Positions 45,781-55,318 are shown, counted from the first letter of the stretch. The stretch: 64,000 bases of DNA from Rhizobium sp. 11515TR (GCF_002277895.1 NZ_CP022998.1:1345501-1409500), one strand, 5' to 3'. The notes: generated by a model from the sequence alone, not told the origin. Numbers and translations are program-made.

Positions 45781-46796
45781 TGGCACTCCTCGATATCGAA
45801 AACCTATCCGTTGAATTCCAGACCTCGTCCGGCCTGTTCCGGGCGGTCGATGGCGTCTCGCTGAAATGCGACAAGGGTGAAATCCTGTCGATCGTCGGCG
45901 AATCCGGTTCCGGAAAATCCGTATCCATGCTTGCCATGATGGGTCTTCTGCCTTGGACGGCGAAGATCACCGCCGATCGCATGATGTTCGATGGCAAGGA
46001 TCTGCGCGGCATCTCCTCGCGTCAGCGCCGCAAGATTATCGGCAAGGATATGGCGATGATCTTCCAGGAGCCGATGTCGAGCCTTAATCCGTGCTTCACA
46101 GTCGGCTTCCAGCTCGGCGAGACCTTGCGCATCCATATGGGGCTTGACCGCAAGGCGCGTCGCGAACGCTCGATCGAGCTTCTGAATCTGGTCGGCATTC
46201 CCGCGCCCGAGGATCGGCTGTCGAACTTCCCGCATCAGATGTCCGGCGGCATGAGCCAGCGCGTCATGATCGCCATGGCGCTCGCCTGCAATCCGAAGTT
46301 GCTGATCGCCGACGAGCCGACCACCGCGCTCGACGTGACGATCCAGGCGCAGATCCTCGATCTGCTCGTGCGCCTGCAGCGGGAGCAGGGCATGGCGCTC
46401 GTGCTCATCACCCACGATATGGGCGTCGTTGCCGAAACGGCGGAGCGCGTGCAGGTGCAATATGCCGGCCAAAAGGTCGAGGAGCAGCCGGTCAAGGCGC
46501 TGTTCCGCGATCCGCATCATCCCTATACGGCAGCCCTTCTTTCGGCTCTGCCTGAGCGTGCCGAAGTCGGCGAGCGCCTGCCGTCGATTGCTGGCGTCGT
46601 TCCCGGTCAGCATGATCGTCCCAGAGGCTGTCTCTTTGCGCCCCGTTGCTCCTTCGCAACGCCGGAATGCGACAAGGGCGTCAAGCGCCAGGGTAGCGAA
46701 CTCGGCCTGACCCTTTGCAACTATCCGCTGGAACATGGCAAGCCGCTCGGACATCCCGGCATTGCCGTCACGCAAAAAGCAGGAGGTGCCGCATGA
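45780..46796 (+). CDS. dppD: Dipeptide ABC transporter ATP-binding protein
   Basis: 338 residues. Walker [11 protein letters not shown] near residue 39, ABC signature [15 protein letters not shown], Walker [13 protein letters not shown], and switch His in [11 protein letters not shown]. The C-terminal oligopeptide domain has the cluster-type motif [14 protein letters not shown], whose cysteines bind an iron-sulfur cluster in related Dpp ATPases. The start overlaps dppC's stop by one base, and its own stop overlaps dppF in ATGA. Confidence 0.95.
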   Translation: MALLDIENLSVEFQTSSGLFRAVDGVSLKCDKGEILSIVGESGSGKSVSMLAMMGLLPWTAKITADRMMFDGKDLRGISSRQRRKIIGKDMAMIFQEPMSSLNPCFTVGFQLGETLRIHMGLDRKARRERSIELLNLVGIPAPEDRLSNFPHQMSGGMSQRVMIAMALACNPKLLIADEPTTALDVTIQAQILDLLVRLQREQGMALVLITHDMGVVAETAERVQVQYAGQKVEEQPVKALFRDPHHPYTAALLSALPERAEVGERLPSIAGVVPGQHDRPRGCLFAPRCSFATPECDKGVKRQGSELGLTLCNYPLEHGKPLGHPGIAVTQKAGGAA

Positions 46797-47746
46797 CCGG
46801 CGCTGTTCTCGAAGGGCGCGATCTCGCCCGATTCTACACCGTCAAGCGCGGCACCTTCAAACCGGAAGCGACGGTCAAGGCGCTAAACGGCGTCAGCTTC
46901 AGCCTGCAGTCGGGCCGCACGCTCGCCGTTGTGGGCGAATCCGGCTGCGGCAAGTCGACGCTTGCCCGCCTGGTGACGATGATCGAAAATCCGACGGCTG
47001 GCGAGCTGCTGATCGACGGCAAGCCCGCCAGGCTCGGCGACCGCAGCCTGCGCAGTGCGGTGCAGATCGTGTTCCAGAACCCCTATGGCTCGCTCAATCC
47101 GCGCCAGAAGGTCGGCTCCATCCTGGAGGAACCGCTGAAGATCAACACTGACGACGACGCTGCCACTCGCCGCCGCAAGGCGGAGGAGATGATGGCGCGT
47201 GTGGGCCTGCGCCCGGAGCATTATGATCGCTATCCGCATATGTTCTCCGGCGGCCAGCGCCAGCGTATCGCCATTGCACGTGCCCTGATGCTGAGGCCGA
47301 AGGTGCTGGTGCTTGACGAGCCGGTCTCCGCGCTCGATTTGTCGATCCAGGCACAGGTGCTGAACCTTTTGATGGACCTGCAGAAAGAGATGGGGCTTGC
47401 CTATCTCTTCATCTCGCATGGTCTTTCCGTCGTGCGCCATATCGCCGATGACGTGATGGTTATGTATCTCGGCCGCCCGGTCGAAACCGGCACGGCGGAG
47501 GAAGTCTTCAACAGGCCGCGCCATCCCTATACGGCCGCCCTCCTGTCGGCGACGCCGATAGCCGATCCGGAGCGCGAGAAGAATCGCATCCGCCTGCAGG
47601 GCGAGCTGCCGTCGCCGCTCAACCCGCCGAAGGGCTGCCACTTCAACCCGCGTTGCTGGCGCGCCCAGGACAAGTGCCGTCAGGTCGAACCGGAACTGGC
47701 GGGCGAAGGTACGCATAAATTTTCCTGTTTCTTTCCGCTGGATTGA
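46793..47746 (+). CDS. dppF: Dipeptide ABC transporter ATP-binding protein
   Basis: 317 residues. Walker A GESGCGKST near residue 48, signature FSGGQRQRIAIARAL, Walker B VLVLDEPVSALDLS, and the C-terminal cysteine motif GCHFNPRCWRAQDKC. It forms the ATPase pair with DppD and ends the dppABCDF operon. The start is the ATGA overlap with dppD. Confidence 0.95.
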   Translation: MTGAVLEGRDLARFYTVKRGTFKPEATVKALNGVSFSLQSGRTLAVVGESGCGKSTLARLVTMIENPTAGELLIDGKPARLGDRSLRSAVQIVFQNPYGSLNPRQKVGSILEEPLKINTDDDAATRRRKAEEMMARVGLRPEHYDRYPHMFSGGQRQRIAIARALMLRPKVLVLDEPVSALDLSIQAQVLNLLMDLQKEMGLAYLFISHGLSVVRHIADDVMVMYLGRPVETGTAEEVFNRPRHPYTAALLSATPIADPEREKNRIRLQGELPSPLNPPKGCHFNPRCWRAQDKCRQVEPELAGEGTHKFSCFFPLD

Positions 47747-47795
47747 TCCAAGTTGTGAATCGGGCAGATGCCGCTTTGCCGCGCCTTTCTGCCTA

Positions 47796-47836
47796 GCCCC
47801 TCACCCCAGCCCTTTCCCCGCATGCGGGGAGAGGGG
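47796..47836. repeat. Rhizobial-type intergenic palindrome
   Basis: A C-rich lead (CCCCTCACCCCAGCCC) runs into the hairpin CCCTTTCCCCGCATGCGGGG with GAGAGGG. Sequences of this CCCCTCACCC-AGCCC-TCTCCCCGC type recur between genes in rhizobial genomes (RIME-like elements). Only one copy is visible here, so repeat status rests on recall. It may also terminate the dpp transcript. Confidence 0.55.
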
Positions 47837-47911
47837 CCAGACACTGAGATGAGTCAACGGCGTAACCGGCCTGACTATCCTTATCGGCCATGATCCAAGG
47901 CAGAAAACAGC

Positions 47912-48439
47912 ATGAATGAACAATCCAAGGCACCCCTCGCCATCATCGTCATGGGCGTCAGCGGCAGCGGCAAATCTTCGATCGGCGAGGGCGTGGCTGC
48001 TCAGCTTGGCATCCATTTCATCGAAGGCGACGCGCTGCATCCGGCCGCTAACGTCGAGAAGATGAGCAAGGGCATCCCCCTGACGGACGAGGATCGTTGG
48101 CCCTGGCTCGAAAAGATTGGTCAGGAAATTGCGGCAAGCATCGAGAAAGACGAGGGCGTTGTCGTTACCTGCTCGGCGCTGAAGCGCGTCTATCGCGAAC
48201 GCCTGCGGGCATCTGCCGGTGGCCATCTCTATTTCATCTATCTCGAAGGCTCGAAGGAGCTGCTGACGAAGCGCATGGGCGAGCGCAAGGGGCATTTCAT
48301 GCCGACTTCGCTGCTCGAAAGCCAATTGCAGACGCTGGAAGTACCGACCGGTGAGCCTGGCGTCGTCACCGTCGATATCGATGCCACGATCGAGGAGATC
48401 GTCGATGCTTCTGTCAGAAGCTTGAAAGCAATTCTTTAG
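47912..48439 (+). CDS. gntK: Gluconokinase
   Basis: A 175-residue P-loop kinase phosphorylating gluconate to 6-phosphogluconate. Walker A GVSGSGKSS at residues 15-23, substrate segment IEGDALHPAANVEKMSKGIPL (partly quoted as GDALHPAANVEKM), DRWPWLEKI, and CSALKRVYRERLR, all diagnostic of GntK. Length is normal. Its product enters the Entner-Doudoroff dehydratase encoded at 2119-3942. Its TAG stop overlaps the stop of the opposing flavoprotein gene by two bases. Confidence 0.95.
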   Translation: MNEQSKAPLAIIVMGVSGSGKSSIGEGVAAQLGIHFIEGDALHPAANVEKMSKGIPLTDEDRWPWLEKIGQEIAASIEKDEGVVVTCSALKRVYRERLRASAGGHLYFIYLEGSKELLTKRMGERKGHFMPTSLLESQLQTLEVPTGEPGVVTVDIDATIEEIVDASVRSLKAIL

Positions 48440-49683
48440 GGCGCAAACCTGCTAGGAGCATAAGCCGAAATATCGATGAACGGCGTCTCGCCGGTGATGA
48501 GCTCTGCAAGTACGCGGCCGGTCACCGGGCCGAGCGTCAATCCATGATGGGCATGGCCGAAGGCGAACCATAGGCCGTTGTGGCGCGGCGCCTTGCCGAT
48601 AATGGGCATCATGTCGGGCGTGCACGGGCGGGCGCCCATCCAGGGTTCCGGATCGAGCCGCTCGCCGAGCGGGAAGGTGGTGCGCGCGACGGCTTCGGCA
48701 CGGTCGAGCTGGACCGGTGTCTTTGGAGCATCGCGCAAGGCGAATTCGGCGCCAGTCGTCAGCCGGATGCCCCGGCTCATCGGCGCCAGCAGATAGCCGC
48801 GCTCGGCATCCAGCATCCAGTTGTTGAGAACGGCATTGCCCTCGGCGGCGTAATGCATGTGGTAGCCGCGCTTGACGCCGAGCGGGAAAGCGTAGCCGAA
48901 GCGTTTCGTGACGATATCAGCCCACGGGCCGAGTGCGACGATGACATCCTCCGCCTCGATCGATCCCTCCGCCGTCACCATTCTCCACGCCGAACCTGCC
49001 ATGCCGAGCGAGACGGCATCCCCGGTCGTCACACGGCCGCCAATGCTTTCGAAATATCGCCGATAGGCCGCCGTCAATCCGTGCGGGTCCAGCACCGACC
49101 AGGGATCGCGCCAGCGAAGTGCTCCGGCAAAGCTGCCTCTCAGATGCGGCTCGGCACTTGCGATCTCCGCGCTGCTCAGCGCGTCATAGCCGATGCCGAA
49201 TTCGCGGTTGAGGCGCTCCGCCTCGGCAAACTCGGCATCCCGCTTCTCGTTCGAGCGGAACAGCTCCATCCAGCCGTTCTTGCGAATGAGCTCCTCGGCG
49301 TGCGAGGCTTCGATGAGGTCATTGTGCTCGCTGACGGAATGTTCGATCAGCGGCGCATAGGCACGCGAAATCATCTCATGGCGCTTGGTATTGGAGTTCC
49401 ACCAATAGCGGGCAAGAAAGGCGATCTGCGCCGGCAGGGCGCGCAGATGGTAATGTGCGTCGATGCGGTTGTTGAAGGCATAGCGCAGCAGCAGACCGAA
49501 TTGCTGAGGAAAGCCATAGGGCACCACGCCCTCGCGCTGGATGAGGCCGGCATTGCCGAACGAGGTCCCACGGCCCGGTGGCTGCCGATCGACGAGGACG
49601 ACTTGCCGTCCCCGCCGCTGCAGATGGATTGCCGTCGAAACACCGACGATGCCTGCGCCGAGAACGATTGCGTCCTTTGTCAT
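48436..49683 (-). CDS. D-amino acid dehydrogenase-like FAD oxidoreductase
   Basis: A 415-residue DAO-family flavoprotein. The FAD fold starts IVLGAGIVGVSTAIHL, followed by PGRGTSFGNAGLIQREGVVP, the DadA-type signature; the C-terminal FGHAHHGLTLGPVTGRVLAE closes the cofactor site. DadA enzymes oxidise D-amino acids at the membrane and pass electrons to quinones. The substrate could also be another N-substituted amino acid. It is alone, tail-to-tail with gntK. Confidence 0.88.
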   Translation of the reverse strand: MTKDAIVLGAGIVGVSTAIHLQRRGRQVVLVDRQPPGRGTSFGNAGLIQREGVVPYGFPQQFGLLLRYAFNNRIDAHYHLRALPAQIAFLARYWWNSNTKRHEMISRAYAPLIEHSVSEHNDLIEASHAEELIRKNGWMELFRSNEKRDAEFAEAERLNREFGIGYDALSSAEIASAEPHLRGSFAGALRWRDPWSVLDPHGLTAAYRRYFESIGGRVTTGDAVSLGMAGSAWRMVTAEGSIEAEDVIVALGPWADIVTKRFGYAFPLGVKRGYHMHYAAEGNAVLNNWMLDAERGYLLAPMSRGIRLTTGAEFALRDAPKTPVQLDRAEAVARTTFPLGERLDPEPWMGARPCTPDMMPIIGKAPRHNGLWFAFGHAHHGLTLGPVTGRVLAELITGETPFIDISAYAPSRFAP

Positions 49684-49802
49684 CTCACCCTGCTATCCGC
49701 ATGCTTATTGCATTGCCGCCCGGTCGTTCCGCATAGCCTGGACCGCGCTCTAAGCGTCGAAAATGCCTGGCAAATTTCTGCGGTGCAATTGAAAAATGCA
49801 GG

Positions 49803-50303
49803 TCAGGTCGTACTCTGTTGGAGGCAGGCGTTTTCGGCGCGGATGCGGATCGCAAGAATGATGCCGTTGAGCAGCGAAAAGATCGCGGCATAAAGCGGCA
49901 TGCCAAAAGCGAGCGGCAAGACGGCGATCTCGCCGACGACAACGGCATAGTTGGGATGGCTGAGGAAGCGATAGGGACCTTTGGTCACGAGAGCGGCGCC
50001 GGGCAATACGATGATGCGCGTCGTCCAACGATCCTTGAGTGTCGTCAGCACCCAGAGGCGCATTGCCTGCAGCACCATGAACAGCACGAACCAGACGGGA
50101 TCGACCGGCCGGCCGATGGCTAAGAACCACAATCCGATCAGCCAGGCCGCGTGCATCGCCACCATGAAGGGATAATGCTCCGGCGCATGTTCCCGAGCGC
50201 CGCGGGCAAGGAGCGCTGTGGTATTGTGCCTGGCATAGATGAGCTCCGCCAGCCGCTGCAGCGTCACGAAGGTCAGAAGTGCGATCGATGGCCACAGCAT
50301 CAC
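49803..50303 (-). CDS. ICMT-type membrane methyltransferase (BpsB/YpbQ-like)
   Basis: A 166-residue integral membrane protein with four to five helices. The C-terminal half has the isoprenylcysteine-carboxyl-methyltransferase pattern GPYRFLSHPNYAVVVGEIAV (SAM-binding) and a final RIRAEN motif. In Bacillus the homologous YpbQ/BpsB methylates alkylpyrones made by the adjacent type III polyketide synthase BpsA. Here too it overlaps the polyketide synthase by 4 nt (ATGA). The methylation target is inferred from that pairing. Confidence 0.82.
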   Translation of the reverse strand: MMLWPSIALLTFVTLQRLAELIYARHNTTALLARGAREHAPEHYPFMVAMHAAWLIGLWFLAIGRPVDPVWFVLFMVLQAMRLWVLTTLKDRWTTRIIVLPGAALVTKGPYRFLSHPNYAVVVGEIAVLPLAFGMPLYAAIFSLLNGIILAIRIRAENACLQQSTT

Positions 50304-51352
50304 GCAACCCTCTTCAGCGTCATGCAGCTTGCCGAAAATCCCGGCCCCATGGCGAGTAGGGCGGAACGCTCCGGCAAGCCGGCCGCAATCACCCGCTCCA
50401 GCACGAACAGTACGGTGGGAGAGGACATGTTGCCATAGTCGCCGATCACCTCGCGCTCGATATCGAGCGAACCTTCTTCAAGACCGAGCGACTTCTCGAG
50501 GGCCGACAGCACCTTGGCGCCGCCGGGATGGCAGATGAAGCGGTCGACATCGGAGATCAAAAGCCTGGATCGCTCCAGAATGCCGGCAACCGCGCGCCTC
50601 AGATGCGTTTCGGCGAAGACCGGCAGCGATTGTTCGAGGATGATGCCAAAACCGGTATCGTCGATCTTCCAGCCCATGATGCCGAGGCTGTCGGGGAAAA
50701 GATGTTCGCCGGTCGACTCGATTTCCGCAATGCCGCTTTCGCCAGCGCGGAGCGCGCAGGCCGCGGCTCCATCGCCGAACAGCGCGGTGGCTATAATGTT
50801 GGGCCGAGTCAGCTCGTCCAGCCGAAAGGCAAGCGAGCAGAGTTCGATCGCGACGAAGAGTACGACGGCGCCTGGCCGGCTTCTTGCCATTTTCGCCGCA
50901 ACGGCAAGGCCGGATACGCCGGCAGCACAGCCGAGCCCAAAGATCGGCACGCGCTCGATATCCGGACGAAAGCCCATCTCGCCCGCAAGCCGTGCCTCGA
51001 GGCTCGGCGTCGCAAGCCCTGTGGACGACGCCGTGACGATGCAGCCGACCTCTCCGGCCTCGAGACCGGCCCGCTGTAGCGCTGCTGTTGCAGAACGGCG
51101 GAAAAGCTCGGAGGCCACCTCAGTATAGGCAGCCATGCGATCCTGCCAGCCATGCGGCTCTTCGAACCAGAAGAGGGGGCGCGCCACATGGCGCCTGCGA
51201 ATGCCGGTGCTCCCGAACACGCGCGCGAGATATTTGAAATCCTGAAAACGGTCCGAGAACAGACGGCCCGCCGTCTCGGCAGCGTCGGTCTGGAGGATGA
51301 TGTTGTCGGGCGTTGCGACGGCAAGGCTTAGAAGTTTGACGGTATCGGTCAC
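50300..51352 (-). CDS. Type III polyketide synthase
   Basis: 350 residues from a GTG at 51352, chosen because AGGAG lies 7 bp upstream; an open frame continues to 51394. Chalcone-synthase fold with an intact triad: Cys142 in FGLGCAAGVSG, His275 in FICHPGGAKVL and Asn308 in DYGNMSSPT. Such enzymes extend acyl-CoA starters with malonyl-CoA to give alkylpyrones or alkylresorcinols. Translation is coupled to an ICMT-type methyltransferase, matching the Bacillus bpsA-bpsB pair that makes methylated alkylpyrones. Starter and product cannot be read from sequence. Confidence 0.9.
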   Translation of the reverse strand: MTDTVKLLSLAVATPDNIILQTDAAETAGRLFSDRFQDFKYLARVFGSTGIRRRHVARPLFWFEEPHGWQDRMAAYTEVASELFRRSATAALQRAGLEAGEVGCIVTASSTGLATPSLEARLAGEMGFRPDIERVPIFGLGCAAGVSGLAVAAKMARSRPGAVVLFVAIELCSLAFRLDELTRPNIIATALFGDGAAACALRAGESGIAEIESTGEHLFPDSLGIMGWKIDDTGFGIILEQSLPVFAETHLRRAVAGILERSRLLISDVDRFICHPGGAKVLSALEKSLGLEEGSLDIEREVIGDYGNMSSPTVLFVLERVIAAGLPERSALLAMGPGFSASCMTLKRVA

Positions 51353-51426
51353 GAGTTTCTCCTGTGCCCTTGAGGGGCATGTCGGCTGAAACACGCGATA
51401 GAGGTGGTCTATTCGATGCCGGAGCG

Positions 51427-51442
51427 GTCACGAAAGAGTGAC
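51427..51442. promoter_or_regulatory. Short dyad between polyketide synthase and TPR gene
   Basis: GTCAC (51427-51431) and GTGAC (51438-51442) are inverted with a 6-bp spacer in the 197-bp divergent region. It could be a regulator site for either gene. Confidence 0.3.
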
Positions 51443-51549
51443 GGCGTCTCGACATAGGATGCGTCGAAAAAATTCTCGGGTCGTTCGAATAAAATATGCA
51501 GACGGTGTGTTCTCCCCTCGCAACGTTCATTTTGCCAAGGAGACATCCC

Positions 51550-52092
51550 ATGACGACCAAAGCATTTCGCCTGGCTTCCATCGCCCTCGGCGCAAGCCTG
51601 ACCTTCGGCGCTTTCGCCGTTCCCGTCTTCGCCGCCGGCGACGATTCCAGCACGACGCCGACCTGCAAGAAGGGCGAGATCTACGATCAGAAGGCGAAGA
51701 AGTGCGTCAAGCAGCAGAGCGCCAATGTCACCGACGAAAACCGCGCCGACTACGCCTATTCGCTCGCCAAGAAGGATCATCGCTACGAGGAAGCCCTAGC
51801 CGTTCTCGACACGATGAAGAACCCGAATACGGCAGAAGCGCTGAACTATCGCGGCTATGTTACCCGCAAGCTCGGTCGCACGGACGAAGGCATTTCCTAT
51901 TACCGGAAGTCTGTCGCCATGGATCCGAAGTACACGCTGGTTCGTGAATATCTCGGCGAAGCCTACGTCATCAAGGGCCAGATGGACCTCGCCAAGGATC
52001 AGCTGAACACGATCAAGACGCTCTGCGGCAATACGAGCTGCGAGGAATATCGCGATCTTCACGCCGCGATCATGAATCCGTCCAGCCTGTGA
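51550..52092 (+). CDS. Exported TPR-repeat protein
   Basis: 180 residues from ATG 51550 (AAGGAG 8 bp before). A signal peptide ends VFAAG near residue 29. Two to three TPR units follow (LNYRGYVTRKLGRTDEGISY, then YTLVREYLGEAYVIKGQMDL), with Cys residues at the ends (TCKKGE, KKCVKQ, LCGNTSCEEY) that could form disulphides in the periplasm. It lies 53 bp before an ECF sigma gene in the same direction and may be cotranscribed with it, so it may belong to that sigma factor's response. Similar small TPR proteins are common in rhizobia without assigned function. Confidence 0.8.
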   Translation: MTTKAFRLASIALGASLTFGAFAVPVFAAGDDSSTTPTCKKGEIYDQKAKKCVKQQSANVTDENRADYAYSLAKKDHRYEEALAVLDTMKNPNTAEALNYRGYVTRKLGRTDEGISYYRKSVAMDPKYTLVREYLGEAYVIKGQMDLAKDQLNTIKTLCGNTSCEEYRDLHAAIMNPSSL

Positions 52093-52145
52093 TTTCGGGT
52101 CCGGGTCAGTGATAAAGATGGCAAGCAGGGAGCTTTGCGAGAGAT

Positions 52146-52799
52146 ATGGGAGTGATGCCGGTCGCTCGTGGTGCTATTTCTGCTTATAGTCTGACAGCAA
52201 CGGAGCCGCCGAAAAGGTCGGCGGTTTCCGGACCTGCGAATGCCGCGGAGGATGCCATAGCGAGCGAAGAGGATATCAGGGCAGGCCTGTCGCGGCACCT
52301 GACGCGGTTGTGGCGCTATGGCGTGGTGCTGTCGCGCCAACGCGACGTGGCGGATGATCTGGTGCAGGCGACCTGCGTCAGAGCTTTGGAGCGGGCGGCG
52401 CAGTTTACCGCCGGCACGAGGCTGGACCGCTGGCTGTTTGCCATCCTTCATTCGATCTGGCTGAACGAGGTCCGTTCGCGCCGCGTGCGCATGGGGCAGG
52501 GCTTCGTCGAAGCCGACGAGACGCTCGTATTTGACGGCGCACAGGAAACCGAAACGCGTGTTCTCGCCGGCCAGGTCTTGGAGCGCGTGCAGGCATTGCC
52601 GGAAGCACAGCGCACAGCCGTGTTCCTGGCCTATGTCGAGGGGCTTTCCTATCGTGAAGTGGCCGAAATTCTTGATGTGCCGATCGGCACCGTCATGAGC
52701 CGATTGGCGGCAGCGCGGACGAAACTTGCGGATGGTATGGGGGCGATGGCCGACGGAAATGCGTCCGGAGGTGGGCGACTGGGGAATGGAAATGAGTGA
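52146..52799 (+). CDS. ECF RNA polymerase sigma factor
   Basis: 217 residues. Sigma region 2 is at about 45-110 (ADDLVQATCVRALERAAQFT, then LDRWLFAILHSIWLNEVR), region 4 at about 140-195 (LPEAQRTAVFLAYVEGLSYR, then VAEILDVPIGTVMSRLAAAR). The 40-residue N-terminal extension is not part of the sigma fold, so the true start could be later than 52146 (another ATG is at 52155). The next gene, in an 8-nt overlap, is a membrane anti-sigma factor. The sigma factor probably answers an envelope or oxidative stress. Confidence 0.93.
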   Translation: MGVMPVARGAISAYSLTATEPPKRSAVSGPANAAEDAIASEEDIRAGLSRHLTRLWRYGVVLSRQRDVADDLVQATCVRALERAAQFTAGTRLDRWLFAILHSIWLNEVRSRRVRMGQGFVEADETLVFDGAQETETRVLAGQVLERVQALPEAQRTAVFLAYVEGLSYREVAEILDVPIGTVMSRLAAARTKLADGMGAMADGNASGGGRLGNGNE

Positions 52800-53595
52800 A
52801 TTGAACAAAGGACAGATGGTTACGGACGAACAGCTCACCGCCTTCATCGATGGCGAGCTGGATGCTACCGACCGCGATAGGATCGAGGGGCTAATCGCTA
52901 GCGACGAGCATGTGGCGGAGCGTTTCGATTTTCTGTCGCGCAGCACGCTGCCCTTTTCTGAGGCGTTTCAGCCGATGCTCGCCGAGGCGCCGGCTACGAA
53001 GCTGGATGCCATGCTTGCCGCCATTCCCTCGTCAAAGGAAAGCAAGGTCCGCGCCGCTGGCATTGGCCGCCGTGGTTTCTTGGCCGCAATGGCCGCGAGT
53101 TTCGTAGCCGCCATCGCCATCGACCGCGCGGTGATCGGCATCGGCCGTAAGCTTTTGAAGCCGGACGAGGATGCCGAATGGCGTGCCGTCGTGGCGGAAT
53201 ATCTTTCGCTCTATACAGCGGATACACTGAGTGCTCCGGCCGGAGACCATGCGCAGCAGGTCGCACAGTTGAATGAGGTCGGTGCCAAGTTGAATCTGCC
53301 GCTGGCGCCCGAGGCAATTGCCATGCCGGGCATAGAGTTCAAGCGTGCTCAGATCCTGAACTATGACAGCAAGCCACTCGCCCAGATCGCCTATCTCGAC
53401 CCGGAAAGCGGCCCGATGGCGCTCTGCATCGTTCAGTCCACCAGGGGTATGGCCGCGCCGGACATGGAAAATCGTCGCGGCATGAATGTCGTCTATTGGT
53501 CGAGCGCCACACACGCCTTCATGTTGATCGGTCATGCGTCGATAGACCGGATGCAGCAACTAGCGGCTGATGTCAGGGCGAACCTCATCGCCTGA
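52792..53595 (+). CDS. Membrane anti-sigma factor
   Basis: 267 residues from ATG 52792, overlapping the sigma gene by 8 nt. The N-terminal cytoplasmic part (VTDEQLTAFIDGELDATDRD) is the usual anti-sigma four-helix start but without the zinc-binding His-Cys-Cys motif. One membrane helix is at about 95-113 (FLAAMAASFVAAIAI), leaving a periplasmic domain of about 150 residues that could sense the signal. A GGAGG lies further upstream; ATG 52786 is an alternative start. Coupled translation keeps sigma and anti-sigma in balance. Confidence 0.85.
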   Translation: MSELNKGQMVTDEQLTAFIDGELDATDRDRIEGLIASDEHVAERFDFLSRSTLPFSEAFQPMLAEAPATKLDAMLAAIPSSKESKVRAAGIGRRGFLAAMAASFVAAIAIDRAVIGIGRKLLKPDEDAEWRAVVAEYLSLYTADTLSAPAGDHAQQVAQLNEVGAKLNLPLAPEAIAMPGIEFKRAQILNYDSKPLAQIAYLDPESGPMALCIVQSTRGMAAPDMENRRGMNVVYWSSATHAFMLIGHASIDRMQQLAADVRANLIA

Positions 53596-53740
53596 GGGCT
53601 GTTTCCGGCGCGACTAAAATGGCGTGATTCAAAAAGAATTTGGCGAAAACCCATCCTGCTGGTATTCTTTGCCTAACGAAAATCGAACGAGCGCCAGCAG
53701 CATGCCCCCAAGGCCTTGCGCGGTGCGGTGGAAAAGATAC

Positions 53741-55318
53741 GTGAGTGACCCCGAAAGCGGCCTAGCGCCGCAGGCAGACGGGGCGCCGGCAGCAGAGCGC
53801 AGGAAGGGTAAATCCTCCCGGCGCGCGAAGCGTAAGCGCGGTCATGGCCGCCCGAACGCTCATTCTGCGGAGGCTAGCCAGGCAGGTAAGTCCAGCCAGG
53901 TGGCGCAGCGCCCAGCAGAGGATGAGGCCGGCTCGCCGGCCAGAAAGCGCAAGCGCCGCCGCCGTGCACGCGGCGCAGCCCAGGGTGGCGCGCAGCCTTC
54001 TTCGTCAACACAGCAGTTTTCATCACAGGCGGAGCATCGCGCTTTGCCTGAACATGGCCATCCCTCCTCGCATAAGAGCGGCAAGAATCGGCGCAAGCAT
54101 CGCAGCAAGCGCGGCCTGCAGGGTCGGCCTCTCGCGCATGAGAAGACGGCGCAGATCGTCGCTCCAGCGAATACGCAGGTGAATGTCCACGCTCCGACCC
54201 ATGACGATCATCGTCAGAACCGGCAGCCTCAGCCGCGACGTGAGGGGCAGGGGCAGCATCATTATGCCGAGGCTGATTCCCGTCCGCTCGATCTCTATGC
54301 CGCTCTCGATCTCGGCACCAACAATTGCCGCCTGCTGATCGCGCAGCCGACGCGTCCGGGTCAGTTCCGGGTGGTTGACGCATTTTCCCGCATCGTGCGT
54401 CTTGGCGAAGGGCTTGGCGCCAGTGGCCGCCTCTCCAGCGATGCCATGGATCGCGCGGTCGAGGCGCTGCGCATCTGCGCGGCCAAGCTGAAGACCCGCG
54501 AGATCCGGCGCATGCGGCTGATCGCGACCGAGGCTTGCCGTGCCGCTGACAACGGCGAGGCATTCCTTGCGCGCGTGACCGAAGAGACCGGATTGCAGCT
54601 CGAAATCATCGACCGCGAAACCGAGGCGCGGCTTGCCGTTTCCGGTTGCTCGTCGCTTGTGGGGCCGGAGGCGCGCTCGGTCGTGCTGTTCGATATCGGC
54701 GGCGGCTCTTCTGAAATTGCCGTCATCCGCATCGGCGAGAATCGCTCCAGTCGGCTTGCCAACCACATTACCCACTGGACTTCGCTGCCCGTCGGTGTCG
54801 TCACCCTCTCGGAGCGGCATGGCGGGCGCGATGTAACGCCGGAGCTGTTCGAGACGATGGTGTGCGAGGTTCAGCGCATGCTCGAGCGTTTCGATTGCCC
54901 GCCGGTTCATGGTGCCGCACGTGACAGCGGCGACTTCCACTTGATTGGGACTTCGGGCACGGTAACGACGCTCGCCGGCGTCCATCTCGATCTGCCGCGC
55001 TACGATCGGCGTCGGGTCGATGGCGTCTGGCTGTCGGATGACGAAGTGAGTGCGATGCAGGCCAAGCTCCTGTCATGGGATTTCGCCGGTCGTGCCGCTA
55101 ATCCCTGCATTGGGCCGGATCGCGCCGATCTGGTGCTGGCGGGCTGCGCCATTCTGGAGGCGATCCGCCGCCGCTGGCCGAGCCCGCGCATGCGCGTTGC
55201 CGATCGCGGTCTGCGCGAGGGACTGCTGACCGACATGATGGCAGACGACGGCGTGTGGCGGCGGGGTCGCTCGCGCCGGGGTCATCGACCGAGGGATATG
55301 AAGGGGCCGCAGACGTGA
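53741..55318 (+). CDS. ppx: Ppx/GppA phosphatase (exopolyphosphatase) with long basic N-terminal region
   Basis: 525 residues from GTG 53741 (GGTGGA upstream); ATG 53702 would add 13. Residues about 185-500 are the ASKHA-type Ppx/GppA domain: phosphate-1 loop [13 protein letters not shown], the [11 protein letters not shown] phosphate-2 motif, and [16 protein letters not shown]. It cleaves terminal phosphates from polyphosphate or pppGpp. The first 185 residues are low-complexity and rich in Lys/Arg/Ser/Gln/His (for example [11 protein letters not shown]), and probably disordered. The rlmE start overlaps its stop in GTGA, an arrangement conserved in rhizobia. Confidence 0.9.
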   Translation: MSDPESGLAPQADGAPAAERRKGKSSRRAKRKRGHGRPNAHSAEASQAGKSSQVAQRPAEDEAGSPARKRKRRRRARGAAQGGAQPSSSTQQFSSQAEHRALPEHGHPSSHKSGKNRRKHRSKRGLQGRPLAHEKTAQIVAPANTQVNVHAPTHDDHRQNRQPQPRREGQGQHHYAEADSRPLDLYAALDLGTNNCRLLIAQPTRPGQFRVVDAFSRIVRLGEGLGASGRLSSDAMDRAVEALRICAAKLKTREIRRMRLIATEACRAADNGEAFLARVTEETGLQLEIIDRETEARLAVSGCSSLVGPEARSVVLFDIGGGSSEIAVIRIGENRSSRLANHITHWTSLPVGVVTLSERHGGRDVTPELFETMVCEVQRMLERFDCPPVHGAARDSGDFHLIGTSGTVTTLAGVHLDLPRYDRRRVDGVWLSDDEVSAMQAKLLSWDFAGRAANPCIGPDRADLVLAGCAILEAIRRRWPSPRMRVADRGLREGLLTDMMADDGVWRRGRSRRGHRPRDMKGPQT

